64,000 nucleotides of DNA from positions 310,001 to 374,000 of the forward strand of contig NZ_SJRX01000002.1 in the NCBI RefSeq assembly GCF_004352845.1, written 5' to 3'. The DNA is from Luteimonas terricola. GTDB lineage: Bacteria > Pseudomonadota > Gammaproteobacteria > Xanthomonadales > Xanthomonadaceae. Positions 1 through 10,216 of the stretch are shown here, piece by piece (the first letter of the stretch is position 1; each line of letters begins with the position of its first letter). The notes under the pieces are model-generated. The model did not search any database. It was given only the letters and a program-made list of their open reading frames with translations, and was not told the DNA's origin. Made by a program: the position numbers and the translations under genes.

Positions 1-626
1 CGGATCTCCTCGGCGCAGACCGAATGCGGCATCGGATAGCCGTGCCACTCGACCTCGAAGCCGAGTTCGCGCAGCAGCGCCGCGCTCTGCTGGCCGGCCT
101 GGAACGGCACCACCGGATCCTGGCTGCCGTGGCCCATGAACACCGGCGGCTTCCCGGCGCCGGCGACCAGCGCCTCGCGCGCCTTGTGTGCGGAGGGCAT
201 GTACGTGGACAGCGCGACCAGCCCGGCCAGAGGCTCGGCGCTGCGCAGGCCTGCAGCCAGCGTGACCGCGCCGCCCTGCGAGAAACCCGCCAGCACCACG
301 CGGGAGCGCGGCACGCCGCGTTCGACTTCCCGGGCGATGAGCGCCTCGACCTGCGCCGTCGACTCGGCCACGCCGGCCTCATCGGCGCGATTGGCCAGGT
401 CGGTGTCGACGATGTCGTACCAGGCCCGCATCGGCACCCGGTTGTTGATGGTCACCGGACGCAGCGGCGCGTGCGGGAACACGAAACGCAGCGCCGGCCA
501 GTCGCGACGCAGCAGCTCGGGCACGATCGGCACGAAGTCGCTGCCGTCGGCGCCAAGGCCGTGCAGCCAGACGATGCTCCATGCCGGGTCCGGCCCGGTC
601 TCGCGTTCAATGCATTCCAGCAGCAT
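1..626 (-). CDS. Alpha/beta hydrolase, carboxylesterase/phospholipase family (3' end beyond window)
   Basis: The reading frame stays open to the left edge, so the C-terminal end is missing; 208 codons are visible from the ATG at 626. It reads as a small cytoplasmic serine esterase of the carboxylesterase/lysophospholipase family (alpha/beta hydrolase fold, usually about 220 residues, so only a few residues are lost). The oxyanion-side LHGLGADG segment lies at residues 21-28. The nucleophile elbow GFSQGG places Ser116, and Asp170 (GSQDPVVP) and His201 (MPHSV) complete the triad. The gene lies 132 bp downstream of opgH on the same strand and may be read through from it. The natural substrate cannot be told; short-chain esters or lysophospholipids are typical for the family. 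Confidence 0.88.
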   Translation of the reverse strand, partial: MLLECIERETGPDPAWSIVWLHGLGADGSDFVPIVPELLRRDWPALRFVFPHAPLRPVTINNRVPMRAWYDIVDTDLANRADEAGVAESTAQVEALIAREVERGVPRSRVVLAGFSQGGAVTLAAGLRSAEPLAGLVALSTYMPSAHKAREALVAGAGKPPVFMGHGSQDPVVPFQAGQQSAALLRELGFEVEWHGYPMPHSVCAEEI

Positions 627-758
627 GGCAACCCTCTACGCACCTGGCGCGCCATTATGCACAGGCGCACCAGGCGGGCCGCCACGCAGCTGCCGGGCCA
701 GGGGCGAATCACGGCACACGCCATGCGGCTTCGATGACGATCCTGCTGCGGTGGCGGG

Positions 759-2681
759 TCAGTCCGTCGTACGTGCGCGCGCTGCGCGAAGCTCGACCGC
801 GCGCACCAGCACCGGCGGCGGCACCAGTTCTTCGGGGGTGGCGAAGATGCGGTGCCTGCGCAGCCACTGGCCGGCGACGCGCGACGCGCCCAGGGCCACG
901 ACGGGGACTGCCAGCAGCAGGCCCAGCACCACCGGCGACATCCACGCGGCAAGCGCTGGCGACACCATCCAGGCGGCCACGCCGGCCACGGCGCCGGCAA
1001 GCGTCAGCCCGCCGTACAGGCGCAGCAGTTCGCGCAGCGGTAGCGTGCCGTCGTCGCGCCGCTGCGACTCCCAGCCCGAATCCTTGCCCGCCAGCACCTC
1101 GGCCACGCCGCGCGACTGCACCCACATCGTCACCGGCGCCATCAGCGCGGCCAGCAGGGTTTCCAGCAGCACGCCGGCCGCGATGCGCAGCGCGCCGCCG
1201 CAGCCGCGGCGCATCGGCGGGTCGACGACCGTGGCGAGGTAGCCCATCAGCTTGGGCGCCAGCAGCATCGCCATGGTCACGATGAACACACCGATGAAGC
1301 GCGCGCTGTCCTGCTCGCGCCAGTACGCCGTGGGCGTGAAGCCATCAAGCGAAAAATGGCCCCACGAAAACCCCGCGTGCAGCAGCGGGATCGACACGCC
1401 GACCAGCATCAGCATCGCCCACATGGGCGCGGTGAAGTAGTGGCCGATGCCGATCAGCAGGTGCCAGCGGCTGACCCAGTGCAGGCCGCGCGCGGGCAGC
1501 ACGGCGCCGTGCTGCAGGTTGCCCTGGCACCAGCGCCGGTCGCGCACCAGCATGTCGGTCAGCGAGGGCGGCCCTTCCTCGTAGCTGCCGCCGAGGCCGG
1601 GGATCATGTGCAGCGCCCAGCCGCCGCGGCGCATCAGCGCGGCTTCGACGAAGTCGTGGCTGAGCACGGTACCGGCGAAGGGCTTCACGCCGGCCAGCTG
1701 CGGCAAGCCCGCGCAATCGGCGAAGGCGCGGGTGCGGATCATCGCGTTGTGGCCCCAGTAGTTGCTCTCCGCGCCGTGCCACCAGGCCACGCCGTAGGCG
1801 ATCACCGGGCCGTAGACGCGGCCGGCGAACTGCTGCATGCGCGCGAACAGGGTGTTGCCGTTGACGATCACCGGCAGGGTCTGGATCAGCGCGACGTCGT
1901 CGTGGCGCTGCATCGCCGCGGCCAGGCGCACGATGGTGCCGCCGTCCATCACGCTGTCGGCGTCGAGGATCAGGAACTGCGGCCAGGCCCCGCCCCAGCG
2001 CCGCACCCAGTCGGCGATGTTGCCGGCCTTGCGTTCGCTGTTGTCCTCGCGCAGGCGGTAGTACACGCGCGCTTCCGCACCCAGGCGTTCGCGCAGCGCC
2101 GCGAACGCGGCGGCCTCGGCGGCCTGGATGTCCGGCCTGCGGGTGTCGCTGAGCACGAAGAAGTCGAAGCGGTCCAGCTGTCCGGTGGCGGCCAGCGATT
2201 CGTGCATCGCCTGCAGCCCGGCCACCAGGCGCTCCGGATCCTCGTTGTAGATCGGCATCAGCAGCGCGGTGCGCGTGGACAGCGCCGGCAGCGGACCGTG
2301 CGCACTCATGCCCATGCGCAGCGGACGCCGCTGCAGCAGCAGCACGAAGCCGGCGATGGCGCCGACGAAGGCCTGCACGATCCAGGCGAACAGGGCGACG
2401 AACAGCAGCAGCAGCGTGCCTTCCAGCGGATCGATGCCGTCACCGCGCAGCAGCCACCACATCTGGTAGGTGGCGATGAGGGTCAGCAGCGCCGCACCAC
2501 CGATCACCGCGAAGCGGCGCCAGGCCATGTTCGGCGGCGTGGTCGGGCGCGTCGGATTGGCGACCCGGCCGTGGTCGAGCGCCTGCACGCGCATCTCCAG
2601 CGGAGACTCCGGGGGAAGCGGCGGCAGCGACGGGGCGTCGGCCCCCGCACGAGGGCTCCGGTGCGCGCTCAAGGCGTCCAT
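759..2681 (-). CDS. opgH: Glucans biosynthesis glucosyltransferase H (OpgH/MdoH)
   Basis: Inner-membrane family 2 glucosyltransferase that builds the beta-glucan backbone of osmoregulated periplasmic glucans from UDP-glucose and passes it across the membrane. 640 residues from the chosen start. A proline-rich cytoplasmic N-terminus precedes membrane segments near 57-77 and 88-117. The catalytic domain follows, with the [10 protein letters not shown] entry motif (141-150), the DADS metal/UDP motif (240-243) and the DRRWCQGN (QxxRW-type) motif (381-388); further membrane helices fill the C-terminal third. The frame is open to 2729, but the ATG at 2681 is preferred because the extra 16 residues fall inside opgD and lack family character. 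It overlaps opgD by 13 bp, indicating translational coupling. Confidence 0.95.
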   Translation of the reverse strand: MDALSAHRSPRAGADAPSLPPLPPESPLEMRVQALDHGRVANPTRPTTPPNMAWRRFAVIGGAALLTLIATYQMWWLLRGDGIDPLEGTLLLLFVALFAWIVQAFVGAIAGFVLLLQRRPLRMGMSAHGPLPALSTRTALLMPIYNEDPERLVAGLQAMHESLAATGQLDRFDFFVLSDTRRPDIQAAEAAAFAALRERLGAEARVYYRLREDNSERKAGNIADWVRRWGGAWPQFLILDADSVMDGGTIVRLAAAMQRHDDVALIQTLPVIVNGNTLFARMQQFAGRVYGPVIAYGVAWWHGAESNYWGHNAMIRTRAFADCAGLPQLAGVKPFAGTVLSHDFVEAALMRRGGWALHMIPGLGGSYEEGPPSLTDMLVRDRRWCQGNLQHGAVLPARGLHWVSRWHLLIGIGHYFTAPMWAMLMLVGVSIPLLHAGFSWGHFSLDGFTPTAYWREQDSARFIGVFIVTMAMLLAPKLMGYLATVVDPPMRRGCGGALRIAAGVLLETLLAALMAPVTMWVQSRGVAEVLAGKDSGWESQRRDDGTLPLRELLRLYGGLTLAGAVAGVAAWMVSPALAAWMSPVVLGLLLAVPVVALGASRVAGQWLRRHRIFATPEELVPPPVLVRAVELRAARARTTD

Positions 2682-4204
2682 CTCGACAGCCAGGTTTCGG
2701 ACAGACGCCCGCCGTCGCCCTCCAACCACAGGCGCATCTCGACGGCGGCCGCATCGCCGGGCTCGAGTTCGAAGCCCACGCGCCAGCCACCGGTCTCCGG
2801 ATTGCGATAGGCGACCGCATTGCGCAGCGCGCCGACGTTGTCCGACGCCTGCACGCGCACGGCACCATCGACAGCGGGCAGCGCGCCGCCGGCGAAGTCG
2901 ACCAGGTACTGGCGGCCCCCGGTCCGGTCCAGCGCGCCGCTGCGCGTCGCCACGACGCGCGCAAGCGACGGGTTCCAGTCGTGTTCCGCCGCCCAGTGCA
3001 GGCGGTAGCGCCAGCGGTGCTCGCGGCCGGCGGCCAGCGGCGCGCGCGGGCGCCAGAATGTGACGATGTTGTCGGCGTACTCGTTGTCGGTCGGGATTTC
3101 GAGCAGGTGCACCTCGCCCTCGCCCCAGTCATCCAGCGGTTCGACCCAGCAACCGGGACGCCGCTCGTATCCGGCTTCCAGATCCTGGTAATCCTCGAAG
3201 CCGCGCTTGCGCTGCATCAGTCCGAAACCGCGCGGGTCGCGATCCTGGAAACCGCTGTGCTCGACGGCGCGCGGATTGCGCAGCGGGCGCCAGGCCTGCT
3301 CGCCGCTGCCGGCCAGCAGCGCCAGGCCGTCGGAGTCGTGCACAGCGGGGCGCGGATCGTCGATGCGCGCGCGGTCGTGGGCGTCGAACTCGTACATGCT
3401 GGTCAGCGGCGCGATGCCGGCCGCCATCAGGTCGACGCGGGGATGCAGGCGCGCATCGACCTCGAACACGGTCTCTGTGCCGGGCACGATGACAAAGCGG
3501 AAGGCGCCGGCGACGCTGGGCGAATCCAGCAGCGCATGCACGACCACGTGCCGGGCGCCGGGCGCAGGCGTCTCCAGCCAGAACGCGCGGAAGACGGGGA
3601 ACTCCTCCGGCGCGGGATCGCCGCTGCCCAGGGCCAGGCCGCGGGCCGACAGCCCGTAGCCCAGGCCGCGCGCGACCGCGCGGAAGTAGCTGGCGCCGAG
3701 GAAGGCGGCGATTTCATCCGGCGGCGGGCCGGCCTGCGTACTGCCGCCGTCCTGCAGCCAACCGTGCAGGCGGAAGCCGGCAAAGCCGAGGTCGGTGCCA
3801 TCCGCCGGTGCCGGCACGCCGTGGTCGAAGCGGAACAGCGAGGGCGAGTACGCGAACGGCCGGCTGCGCCCACCCTCGACCACGTGTATTTCCACGCGCT
3901 CGCGGAACATGTAGCCGCGATGGAAGAACTGCGCCTCGAAGCCGCTGCCCTCGCCGTGCCACAGCGCACGTTCGGGCCGGTAGCGGTAGTCGCGATAGCG
4001 GTCGTAGCCGATGTCGGCGAGCGCGGCCGGCAGTTCGCGCGTCGGCGGCCGGTACGCACTCGCGGCAAGCGCCGCCGCCAGCGCCGGCACGGTGTCGTCG
4101 TCGAAGGTGGTGCCGCGCTGCGTGGCGGCGGCGATGGAACGGCCGGGCAGCGCCGCGGCTACCGGCAGCGCCAGGCCCGCCAGCAGGAGTTGTCGTCGGT
4201 GCAA
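2669..4204 (-). CDS. opgD: Glucans biosynthesis periplasmic protein OpgD (MdoG/OpgG family)
   Basis: Periplasmic protein that shapes osmoregulated periplasmic glucans after OpgH makes the backbone. 511 residues, normal for the family. The N-terminus begins [10 protein letters not shown], with Arg3-Arg4 ahead of a hydrophobic stretch and an Ala-rich cleavage region near 25. This twin-arginine-like signal is typical of OpgD rather than OpgG, which uses Sec. Family features include [10 protein letters not shown] near 65, the FHRGYMFRE segment near 93 and a long stretch ([13 protein letters not shown]) in the C-terminal half. It is the first gene of the opgD-opgH pair and overlaps opgH by 13 bp. 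The intergenic space upstream to terC is short, so the promoter for opgDH should lie between 4205 and about 4350. Confidence 0.93.
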   Translation of the reverse strand: MHRRQLLLAGLALPVAAALPGRSIAAATQRGTTFDDDTVPALAAALAASAYRPPTRELPAALADIGYDRYRDYRYRPERALWHGEGSGFEAQFFHRGYMFRERVEIHVVEGGRSRPFAYSPSLFRFDHGVPAPADGTDLGFAGFRLHGWLQDGGSTQAGPPPDEIAAFLGASYFRAVARGLGYGLSARGLALGSGDPAPEEFPVFRAFWLETPAPGARHVVVHALLDSPSVAGAFRFVIVPGTETVFEVDARLHPRVDLMAAGIAPLTSMYEFDAHDRARIDDPRPAVHDSDGLALLAGSGEQAWRPLRNPRAVEHSGFQDRDPRGFGLMQRKRGFEDYQDLEAGYERRPGCWVEPLDDWGEGEVHLLEIPTDNEYADNIVTFWRPRAPLAAGREHRWRYRLHWAAEHDWNPSLARVVATRSGALDRTGGRQYLVDFAGGALPAVDGAVRVQASDNVGALRNAVAYRNPETGGWRVGFELEPGDAAAVEMRLWLEGDGGRLSETWLSRWTP

Positions 4205-4356
4205 GGCGATCGCCGGGTAACAGGAGGATGGCGGCGGAATATAGCGCGCGCCCGGCGGGCCATTTCACGCGCGGATAACGAATGGAGCCACGCACGTGAT
4301 GCAGGCGCCACGCATGGCATGACATGCTTTTGCAGGTAAACGCCCACGGGACGCCA

Positions 4357-5601
4357 ATGCCGACAACCACCCCTCTCGTCTGGGAGGCCACGATCGCACT
4401 GATCATCGGCCTGCTCGCATTCGACTACTTCTTCCACGTGCGCAAGGCGCACGCGCCAACCCTGCGCGAGGCCGCGATCTGGTCGGCGCTGTACGTCGGC
4501 ATCGCCCTGCTGTTCGGCGTTGCGGTCTGGACCTGGGGCGGGGCCGACATGGGCGCGGAGTACTTCTCCGGCTACATCACCGAGAAGGCGCTGTCGATCG
4601 ACAACGTCTTCGTGTTCCTGGTGATCATGACCAGCTTCAAGGTCCCACGCGAGAGCCAGCAGAAGGTGTTGCTGTTCGGGATCACCTTCGCGCTGATCGC
4701 GCGCACGGTGTTCATCCTGCTCGGCGCCGCGATGATCGAGCGCTTCTCATGGGTGTTCTACCTGTTCGGCCTGGTGCTGCTGGTGACCGCGGGCAACCTG
4801 CTCGCGCCCGACGACCACGACGAGGACAAGCCCAATATCGTGGTCCGGCTGGTGCGGAACCTGTTCCACGCCAGCCCCCGCTACGACGGCGACAAGCTGT
4901 TCACCACCTGGCAGGGCAAGCGCGCGCTGACGCCGATGCTGCTGGTGATGCTGGCCATCGGCGGCACCGACATCCTGTTCGCCTTCGATTCGATCCCGGC
5001 GATCTTCGGGCTCACGCAGAACGTCTTCATCGTATTCACCGCCACCGCCTTCTCGCTGCTCGGCCTGCGCCAGCTCTACTTCCTGGTCGGCGGCCTGCTC
5101 GAGCGCCTGGTCTATCTTTCGCTGGGCCTGGCGGCGGTGCTGGGCTTCATCGGCATCAAGCTGGTGCTGCACGCCCTGCACGAGAACAGCCTGCCGTTCA
5201 TCAACGACGGCCAGCCGGTGCCCGTGATCGAAATCAGCACCTGGACTTCGCTGGTGGTCATCGTCGCGGTGCTCGCGCTCACGGTGGTCGCCTCGCTGAC
5301 GAGCCCGAAGGGCAAGGCCAAGGTGGCCGTCTCGGCGCTGCGTGCGCGCGTGGCCGACTACCTGTCGCTGGGCGACGATGCAGCGGCCACGCTGCGGCAG
5401 AAAGTGTTCGACGAAATGGGCGAGGCCCAGCGGCGCGTCGACGCGCTGGAGCCGCGCTTCAAGGCCATGGTCAAGCGCCCCGACGTGCTGCAGTACGACC
5501 TGCGGCGCGCCCATGAGGCGCACGCCGTGGCCATCGGCGACGCCATCGCGCACCACGACCTGGGCCTGCCGCCGCCGCCCGAGGGCGACGACGGGGACTG
5601 A
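4357..5601 (+). CDS. TerC/Alx family integral membrane protein
   Basis: Polytopic inner-membrane protein of the TerC family, linked to tellurite resistance and, in Alx-type members, manganese homeostasis. About eight hydrophobic segments are visible. Conserved acidic membrane motifs include TEKALSIDNVFVF and GGTDILFAFDSIPA, whose buried aspartates are thought to handle metal ions. An ATG also exists at 4324; the one at 4357 is preferred because a GGGA Shine-Dalgarno-like run lies about 8 bases upstream, whereas none precedes 4324. From 4357 the product is 414 residues, longer than the usual 300-350, owing to a charged cytoplasmic tail of roughly 90 residues at the end. It converges on the efflux operon with only 9 bp between stop codons. 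Confidence 0.9.
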   Translation: MPTTTPLVWEATIALIIGLLAFDYFFHVRKAHAPTLREAAIWSALYVGIALLFGVAVWTWGGADMGAEYFSGYITEKALSIDNVFVFLVIMTSFKVPRESQQKVLLFGITFALIARTVFILLGAAMIERFSWVFYLFGLVLLVTAGNLLAPDDHDEDKPNIVVRLVRNLFHASPRYDGDKLFTTWQGKRALTPMLLVMLAIGGTDILFAFDSIPAIFGLTQNVFIVFTATAFSLLGLRQLYFLVGGLLERLVYLSLGLAAVLGFIGIKLVLHALHENSLPFINDGQPVPVIEISTWTSLVVIVAVLALTVVASLTSPKGKAKVAVSALRARVADYLSLGDDAAATLRQKVFDEMGEAQRRVDALEPRFKAMVKRPDVLQYDLRRAHEAHAVAIGDAIAHHDLGLPPPPEGDDGD

Positions 5602-5610
5602 GGCCGGGGC

Positions 5611-7062
5611 TCAGCCCCCCGTGGCCTGCGCGACCGGTGCGACGCTGTCCTCGCGCCAGCCGCCGCCCAGCACGCGGTACAGGGTCACGCGGTTGGCCTG
5701 CTCGGCCAGGCGCGTGGCCACCAGCGCCTGCTGCGCACCGTAGAGCGTGCGCTGCGCGTCGAGCGCGACCAGGTGGCTGTCGACTCCGGCCTCGTAGCGG
5801 GCACGCGCCAGCCCTTCGGCACGGGTTGCGGCATCGACCAGGTCCTGCTGCGCGCGTACCTGCTTCGCCAGCGACTCCGACGACACCAGCGCGTCGGCCA
5901 CTTCGCGGAAGCCGGACTGGATCGCCTTCTCGTACTCGGCAAGCGCGATGTCGCGGTCGGCCGTGGCCATGCCCAGGCTGGCGCGCAGGCGCCCGCCCTG
6001 GAAGATCGGCAGGTTGAGGCGCGGGATGAAGCTCCAGACCCGGGTGCCGCTGTCGAACAGGCCCGACAGTTCATCGCTGGCCGAACCGATGCTGCCGGTC
6101 AGGCTGATCGACGGGAAGAACGCCGCGCGCGCCGCGCCGATATTGGCGCTGGCGGCCAGCAGGCGGTGCTCGGCGGCGATCACGTCGGGACGACGCAGCA
6201 GCACGTCCGCATCCAGACCCGCGGGCACCGCGGCGATGCCGGTGACCGCATCGACGCGGGCGTCGGCGGCGGGCAGCAGCGAGGCGTCCACCGGCGCGCC
6301 GGCCAGCAGGTCCAGCGCATTGCGGTCGCGGGCCACCTGGCCCTTGAGGCGCTCGACGTCGGTACGGGCAGTGGCGACCTGGGTGCGCACCTGCTCGACC
6401 TCCAGCGCGGAGGTCGCGCCCAGCGCGTGGCGCTTGACGGTCAGGTCCAGCGTCTGCAGGTAGGTCTCCATCGCCTGCTCCGACAGGCGCAGCTGCTCCT
6501 GGTCGGCCGCCAGCGTCAACCAGGCGGAAGCGACTTCCGCCACCAGCGAGAGCTGGGTGGCACGCTGCGCCTCATCGGTGGACAGGTATTGCTGCAGCGC
6601 CGCTTCGCCGAGATTGCGCACGCGGCCGAACAGGTCGAGTTCGAACGCGGCCAGGCCGATGCCCGCGGTGTAGGCCTCGGTCACCGGCCTGTCGCCACCC
6701 TGGCGCACCATTTCCACCTCGGCGCCGATCGAGGGCAGGCGATCGGCGCGCTGGATGCGGTACTGCGCCCGCGCCCGCTCGACGTTGAGGATGGCCACGC
6801 GCAGATCGCGGTTGTTGTCCAGCGCGAGTCCGACAAGCTGCTCGAGGCGCGGATCGGCGAAGAAGTCTCGCCAGCCGATGTCGGCCATCGGCAGCGCCGA
6901 CGCCTCCGCCGCGGATTCCGCATCCGTGGGCGTCACTTCCGGCAGCGGCCACTCGGCCGGGATGCCCGCCTGCGCCTCCGGCGTGGCGGGAACCAGGGTG
7001 GCGCAGCCGCTGGCGGCAAGGACCGCCGCCAGGGCCAGGGTCAGGCATGCATGCTTACGCAT
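5611..7062 (-). CDS. RND efflux outer-membrane channel lipoprotein (NodT/OprM family)
   Basis: Outer-membrane factor of the tripartite pump encoded with the next two genes. It forms a trimeric beta-barrel/alpha-barrel duct. 483 residues. The signal peptide ends in a lipobox, [11 protein letters not shown], so the mature protein should be lipidated at Cys19 or so. The two repeats of long amphipathic helices expected for the family are recognisable, the second with [20 protein letters not shown] near 420-440. The start codon lies inside the end of the acrB-like gene (8-bp overlap), so the three genes acrA-acrB-oprM are one translationally coupled operon read right to left. OprM-type naming is by family; substrates cannot be inferred from sequence. 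Confidence 0.92.
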   Translation of the reverse strand: MRKHACLTLALAAVLAASGCATLVPATPEAQAGIPAEWPLPEVTPTDAESAAEASALPMADIGWRDFFADPRLEQLVGLALDNNRDLRVAILNVERARAQYRIQRADRLPSIGAEVEMVRQGGDRPVTEAYTAGIGLAAFELDLFGRVRNLGEAALQQYLSTDEAQRATQLSLVAEVASAWLTLAADQEQLRLSEQAMETYLQTLDLTVKRHALGATSALEVEQVRTQVATARTDVERLKGQVARDRNALDLLAGAPVDASLLPAADARVDAVTGIAAVPAGLDADVLLRRPDVIAAEHRLLAASANIGAARAAFFPSISLTGSIGSASDELSGLFDSGTRVWSFIPRLNLPIFQGGRLRASLGMATADRDIALAEYEKAIQSGFREVADALVSSESLAKQVRAQQDLVDAATRAEGLARARYEAGVDSHLVALDAQRTLYGAQQALVATRLAEQANRVTLYRVLGGGWREDSVAPVAQATGG

Positions 7063-10000
7063 CGTCGGTGACTCCTTCCGTCGCGGCCTTGTCGGCCTTG
7101 CCGCCGAAGACCTTCTGGATCACGACGAAGAACAGGGGAATGAAGAACACGCCCAGCAGGGTGCCCACCACCATGCCGCCGACCACGCCGGTGCCGATCG
7201 CGCGCTGCGCGCCCGAACCCGCGCCGGTCGCCAGCGCCAGGGGCAGCACGCCCAGGCCGAACGCCAGCGAAGTCATGATGATCGGGCGCAGGCGATCACG
7301 CACGGCCTGCATGGTCGCGGCGATCAGCTCCATGCCGCTTTCCAGGTTGGCCTTGGCGAACTCCACGATCAGGATCGCGTTCTTGCTCGTGAGTCCCACC
7401 GTGGTCAGCATCGCCACCTGGAAATACACGTCGCGTTCCATGCCCAGGAGGGTGTTGGCCAGCACCGCGCCGAGGATGCCCAGCGGGGCGACCAGCAGCA
7501 CCGCCGTCGGCACCGTCCAGCTTTCGTACAGCGCCGCCAGGCACAGGAAGATGATCAGCAGCGACAGCGAGTACAGCAGCGGCGTCTGCGATCCGGACTC
7601 GCGCTCCTGGTAGGAGACGGCCGTCCATTCGATGCCGAAGCCCGCCGGCAACTGCTCGGCCAGACGCTCGATCTCGTCCATCGCCTCGCCCGAGGACAGG
7701 CCCGGCGCGGCCTCGCCCTGGATCTCCACCGACGGCACGCCGTCGTAGCGCTCCAGCCGCGGCGAGCCGTAATCCCAGTGCGAGCTGCCGAAGGCCGTGA
7801 ACGGCACCATGTCGCCGGCGGAGTTCTTCACCGACCAGAGGTTGAAATCCTCGGGCGTCATGCGGAACGGCGCATCGGCCTGGATGTAGACGCGCTTGAC
7901 GCGGCCACGGTCGATGAAGTCGTCGATGTACTGACCGCCCCAGGCCGCGGCGAGCGTCGCGTTGATCGCGTCCTGCGACAGGCCCAGCGCGCCGGCCCTG
8001 GCCACGTCCACGTCGATGCTCAGCTGCGGCGTGTCCTCCTGGCCGTTCGGCCGCACGTTGGCCAGCAGCGCACTCTCTCCGGCCAGGCCAAGCAGCTGGT
8101 TGCGCGCCGCGATCAGCGCATCGTGGCCCTGGCCGCCGTTGTCCTGCAGGTAGAACGAGTAGCCGCTGGCAATGCCGAGCTCCGGCATGGCCGGGGGGGC
8201 GAACACGAAGATGGAGGCGTCCTTGACCTGGCTGAGCGCGGCCATGCCGCGGCCGGCCACGGCCTCGGCGCTGAGCTCGGGATCGGTGCGTTCGCTCCAG
8301 TCCTTGAGCTTGACGAAGGCGATGCCCATGTTCTGGCCCATGCCCGCGAAGCTGAAGCCCTGCACCGCGAACACCGACTCGACCGCGTCGGGCTCGGTCT
8401 CGAGGAAGTGCTTCTCGAGCGCCGCGATCGACTCCAGCGTGCGCTCCTGGGTGGCGCCGACCGGCGTCTGGATCATCGCCATCAGCACGCCCTGGTCTTC
8501 GTTGGGCAGGAAGGAGCTGGGCAGGCGCATGAACAGCAGGCCCATCACCAGCGCCAGCGCCGCGAATACGGCCATGAACCGCCACGGGCGGCCGAGGATG
8601 CCGCGCACGCCGCGCTGGTACTTGCTGCTGGTGCTTTCGAAGCCGCGGTTGAACCAGCCGAAGAAGCGCGCGAACCAGCCGGTGCCGCTGTCATGGCTTT
8701 CACCCTTCTTCAGCGGCTTGAGCATGGTCGCGCACAGCGCCGGCGTCAGCACGATGGCGACCAGGACCGACAGCGTCATCGCCGAGACGATCGTCACGGT
8801 GAACTGCCGGTAGATCACGCCGGTGGAGCCGGACATGAAGGCCATCGGCACGAACACCGCCGACAGCACCACGCCGATGCCGACCAGGGCACCGGTGATC
8901 TGGTCCATCGACTTGCGCGTGGCCTCCAGCGGCGAGAGACCTTCCTCGCTCATGATGCGCTCGACGTTCTCCACCACCACGATGGCGTCGTCCACCAGCA
9001 GGCCGATCGCCAGCACCATCGCGAACATGGTCAGCATGTTCACCGAGAAGCCCAGCGCGGCGAGCACGCCGAAGGTACCCAGCAGCACCACCGGCACCGC
9101 GATCGTCGGGATCAGGGTGGCGCGGAAGTTCTGCAGGAACAGGTACATCACCAGGAACACCAGCACGATCGCCTCGAGCAGGGTCATCACCACGCCCTTG
9201 ATCGACACCTGCACGAAGGGCGTGGTGTCGAACGGCACCACCGCCTTCAGGCCCGGCGGGAAGTAGGGCTCGAGCTCGGCCAGGGCTTCCTTCACGCCTG
9301 CGGCGGTGTCTAGCGCGTTGGCACCGGTGGACAGCGAGATCGCGACGCCGGTGGCCTGCTGGCCGTTGTAGCGGGAATCGAACTCGTAGCTCTCGGTGCC
9401 CATCTCGACGCGCGCGATGTCCCCGAGCCGCAGCGCGGAGCCGTCGGGGTTGGAACGCACGATGATGTCGCGGAACTGCTCGGGGGTCTGCAGCCGGTCC
9501 TGGGCGTTGATGGTCGCGTTGAGCTGCTGGCCGTCGACCGCCGGCGCGCCGCCGAGGGAACCGACAGCGACCTGCGCGTTCTGGGCCTGGATCGCGGCGG
9601 TGACTTCCGGGATCGAGAGCTGGTAGGTGTGCAGCCTGTTCGGGTCCAGCCAGATGCGCATGGCGTACTTGCCGCCGAACACCTGGATGGTGCCTACGCC
9701 CGGTACGCGGCTGAGCGGGTCGACGATGTTGGCGCCGACGTAGTCGGAGATGTCGACCTTGTCCATGCTGCCGTCTTCGGACACGAAGCCGATCACCTGC
9801 AGGAAGCTCGACGTCGACTTGCTGACGTTCACGCCCTGGCGCTGGACCTCCTGCGGCAGCAGCGGCATCGCCAGCTGCAGCTTGTTCTGGACCTGGACCT
9901 GGGCGATGTCGCCGTCGGTGCCGGTCTCGAAGGTCATGGCGATGGTCGCCATGCCGTTGGACGACGACTGCGAGGAGAAGTACATCAGGCCGTCGAGGCC

Positions 10001-10210
10001 CTTCATGTTCTGCTCGATGATCTGGGTCACCGAGTCTTCGACCACCTTGGCCGAGGCGCCGGGGTAGGTGGCGCGGATCTCGACGCTGGGCGGCGCCACG
10101 GTGGGATACATCGACACCGGCAGGCTGAAGATCGACAGCGCGCCGGCGAGCATGATGATGATCGCGATGACCCACGCGAAGATGGGCCGGTCGATGAAGA
10201 AGCGTGCCAT
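7055..10210 (-). CDS. RND multidrug efflux permease, HAE1 family (AcrB/MexB type)
   Basis: Inner-membrane proton-driven drug pump that takes substrates from the periplasm or outer leaflet and pushes them into the OprM-type duct. 1051 residues, the normal length for HAE1 permeases. The N-terminus [17 protein letters not shown] is the standard first helix. The proton-relay pair Asp407-Asp408 lies in transmembrane helix 4 ([12 protein letters not shown]), exactly at the AcrB numbering, and the partner lysine lies in [14 protein letters not shown] near 940. Large periplasmic loops follow helices 1 and 7 as expected. It starts 6 bp after the adaptor gene ends and overlaps the channel gene by 8 bp. 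All catalytic residues seen suggest a working pump. Confidence 0.96.
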   Translation of the reverse strand: MARFFIDRPIFAWVIAIIIMLAGALSIFSLPVSMYPTVAPPSVEIRATYPGASAKVVEDSVTQIIEQNMKGLDGLMYFSSQSSSNGMATIAMTFETGTDGDIAQVQVQNKLQLAMPLLPQEVQRQGVNVSKSTSSFLQVIGFVSEDGSMDKVDISDYVGANIVDPLSRVPGVGTIQVFGGKYAMRIWLDPNRLHTYQLSIPEVTAAIQAQNAQVAVGSLGGAPAVDGQQLNATINAQDRLQTPEQFRDIIVRSNPDGSALRLGDIARVEMGTESYEFDSRYNGQQATGVAISLSTGANALDTAAGVKEALAELEPYFPPGLKAVVPFDTTPFVQVSIKGVVMTLLEAIVLVFLVMYLFLQNFRATLIPTIAVPVVLLGTFGVLAALGFSVNMLTMFAMVLAIGLLVDDAIVVVENVERIMSEEGLSPLEATRKSMDQITGALVGIGVVLSAVFVPMAFMSGSTGVIYRQFTVTIVSAMTLSVLVAIVLTPALCATMLKPLKKGESHDSGTGWFARFFGWFNRGFESTSSKYQRGVRGILGRPWRFMAVFAALALVMGLLFMRLPSSFLPNEDQGVLMAMIQTPVGATQERTLESIAALEKHFLETEPDAVESVFAVQGFSFAGMGQNMGIAFVKLKDWSERTDPELSAEAVAGRGMAALSQVKDASIFVFAPPAMPELGIASGYSFYLQDNGGQGHDALIAARNQLLGLAGESALLANVRPNGQEDTPQLSIDVDVARAGALGLSQDAINATLAAAWGGQYIDDFIDRGRVKRVYIQADAPFRMTPEDFNLWSVKNSAGDMVPFTAFGSSHWDYGSPRLERYDGVPSVEIQGEAAPGLSSGEAMDEIERLAEQLPAGFGIEWTAVSYQERESGSQTPLLYSLSLLIIFLCLAALYESWTVPTAVLLVAPLGILGAVLANTLLGMERDVYFQVAMLTTVGLTSKNAILIVEFAKANLESGMELIAATMQAVRDRLRPIIMTSLAFGLGVLPLALATGAGSGAQRAIGTGVVGGMVVGTLLGVFFIPLFFVVIQKVFGGKADKAATEGVTDDA

Positions 10211-10216
10211 CGGGGC

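Noticed and set aside
2682-2729. Upstream start for opgH giving 16 extra residues
   Set aside because: The extra residues lie in opgD coding sequence and do not look like an OpgH N-terminus; the ATG at 2681 is the better start.
4205-4356. yybP-ykoY (manganese) riboswitch upstream of the TerC gene
   Set aside because: TerC/Alx genes often carry this riboswitch, so I looked for its conserved GGGGAGUAG-type core and paired loops. They are not present in this short leader.
6755-9313. Very long open frame antisense to the RND permease and channel genes
   Set aside because: It is a high-GC shadow: the translation is Arg/His/Gln-rich with no domain, and the sense strand encodes clear RND proteins.
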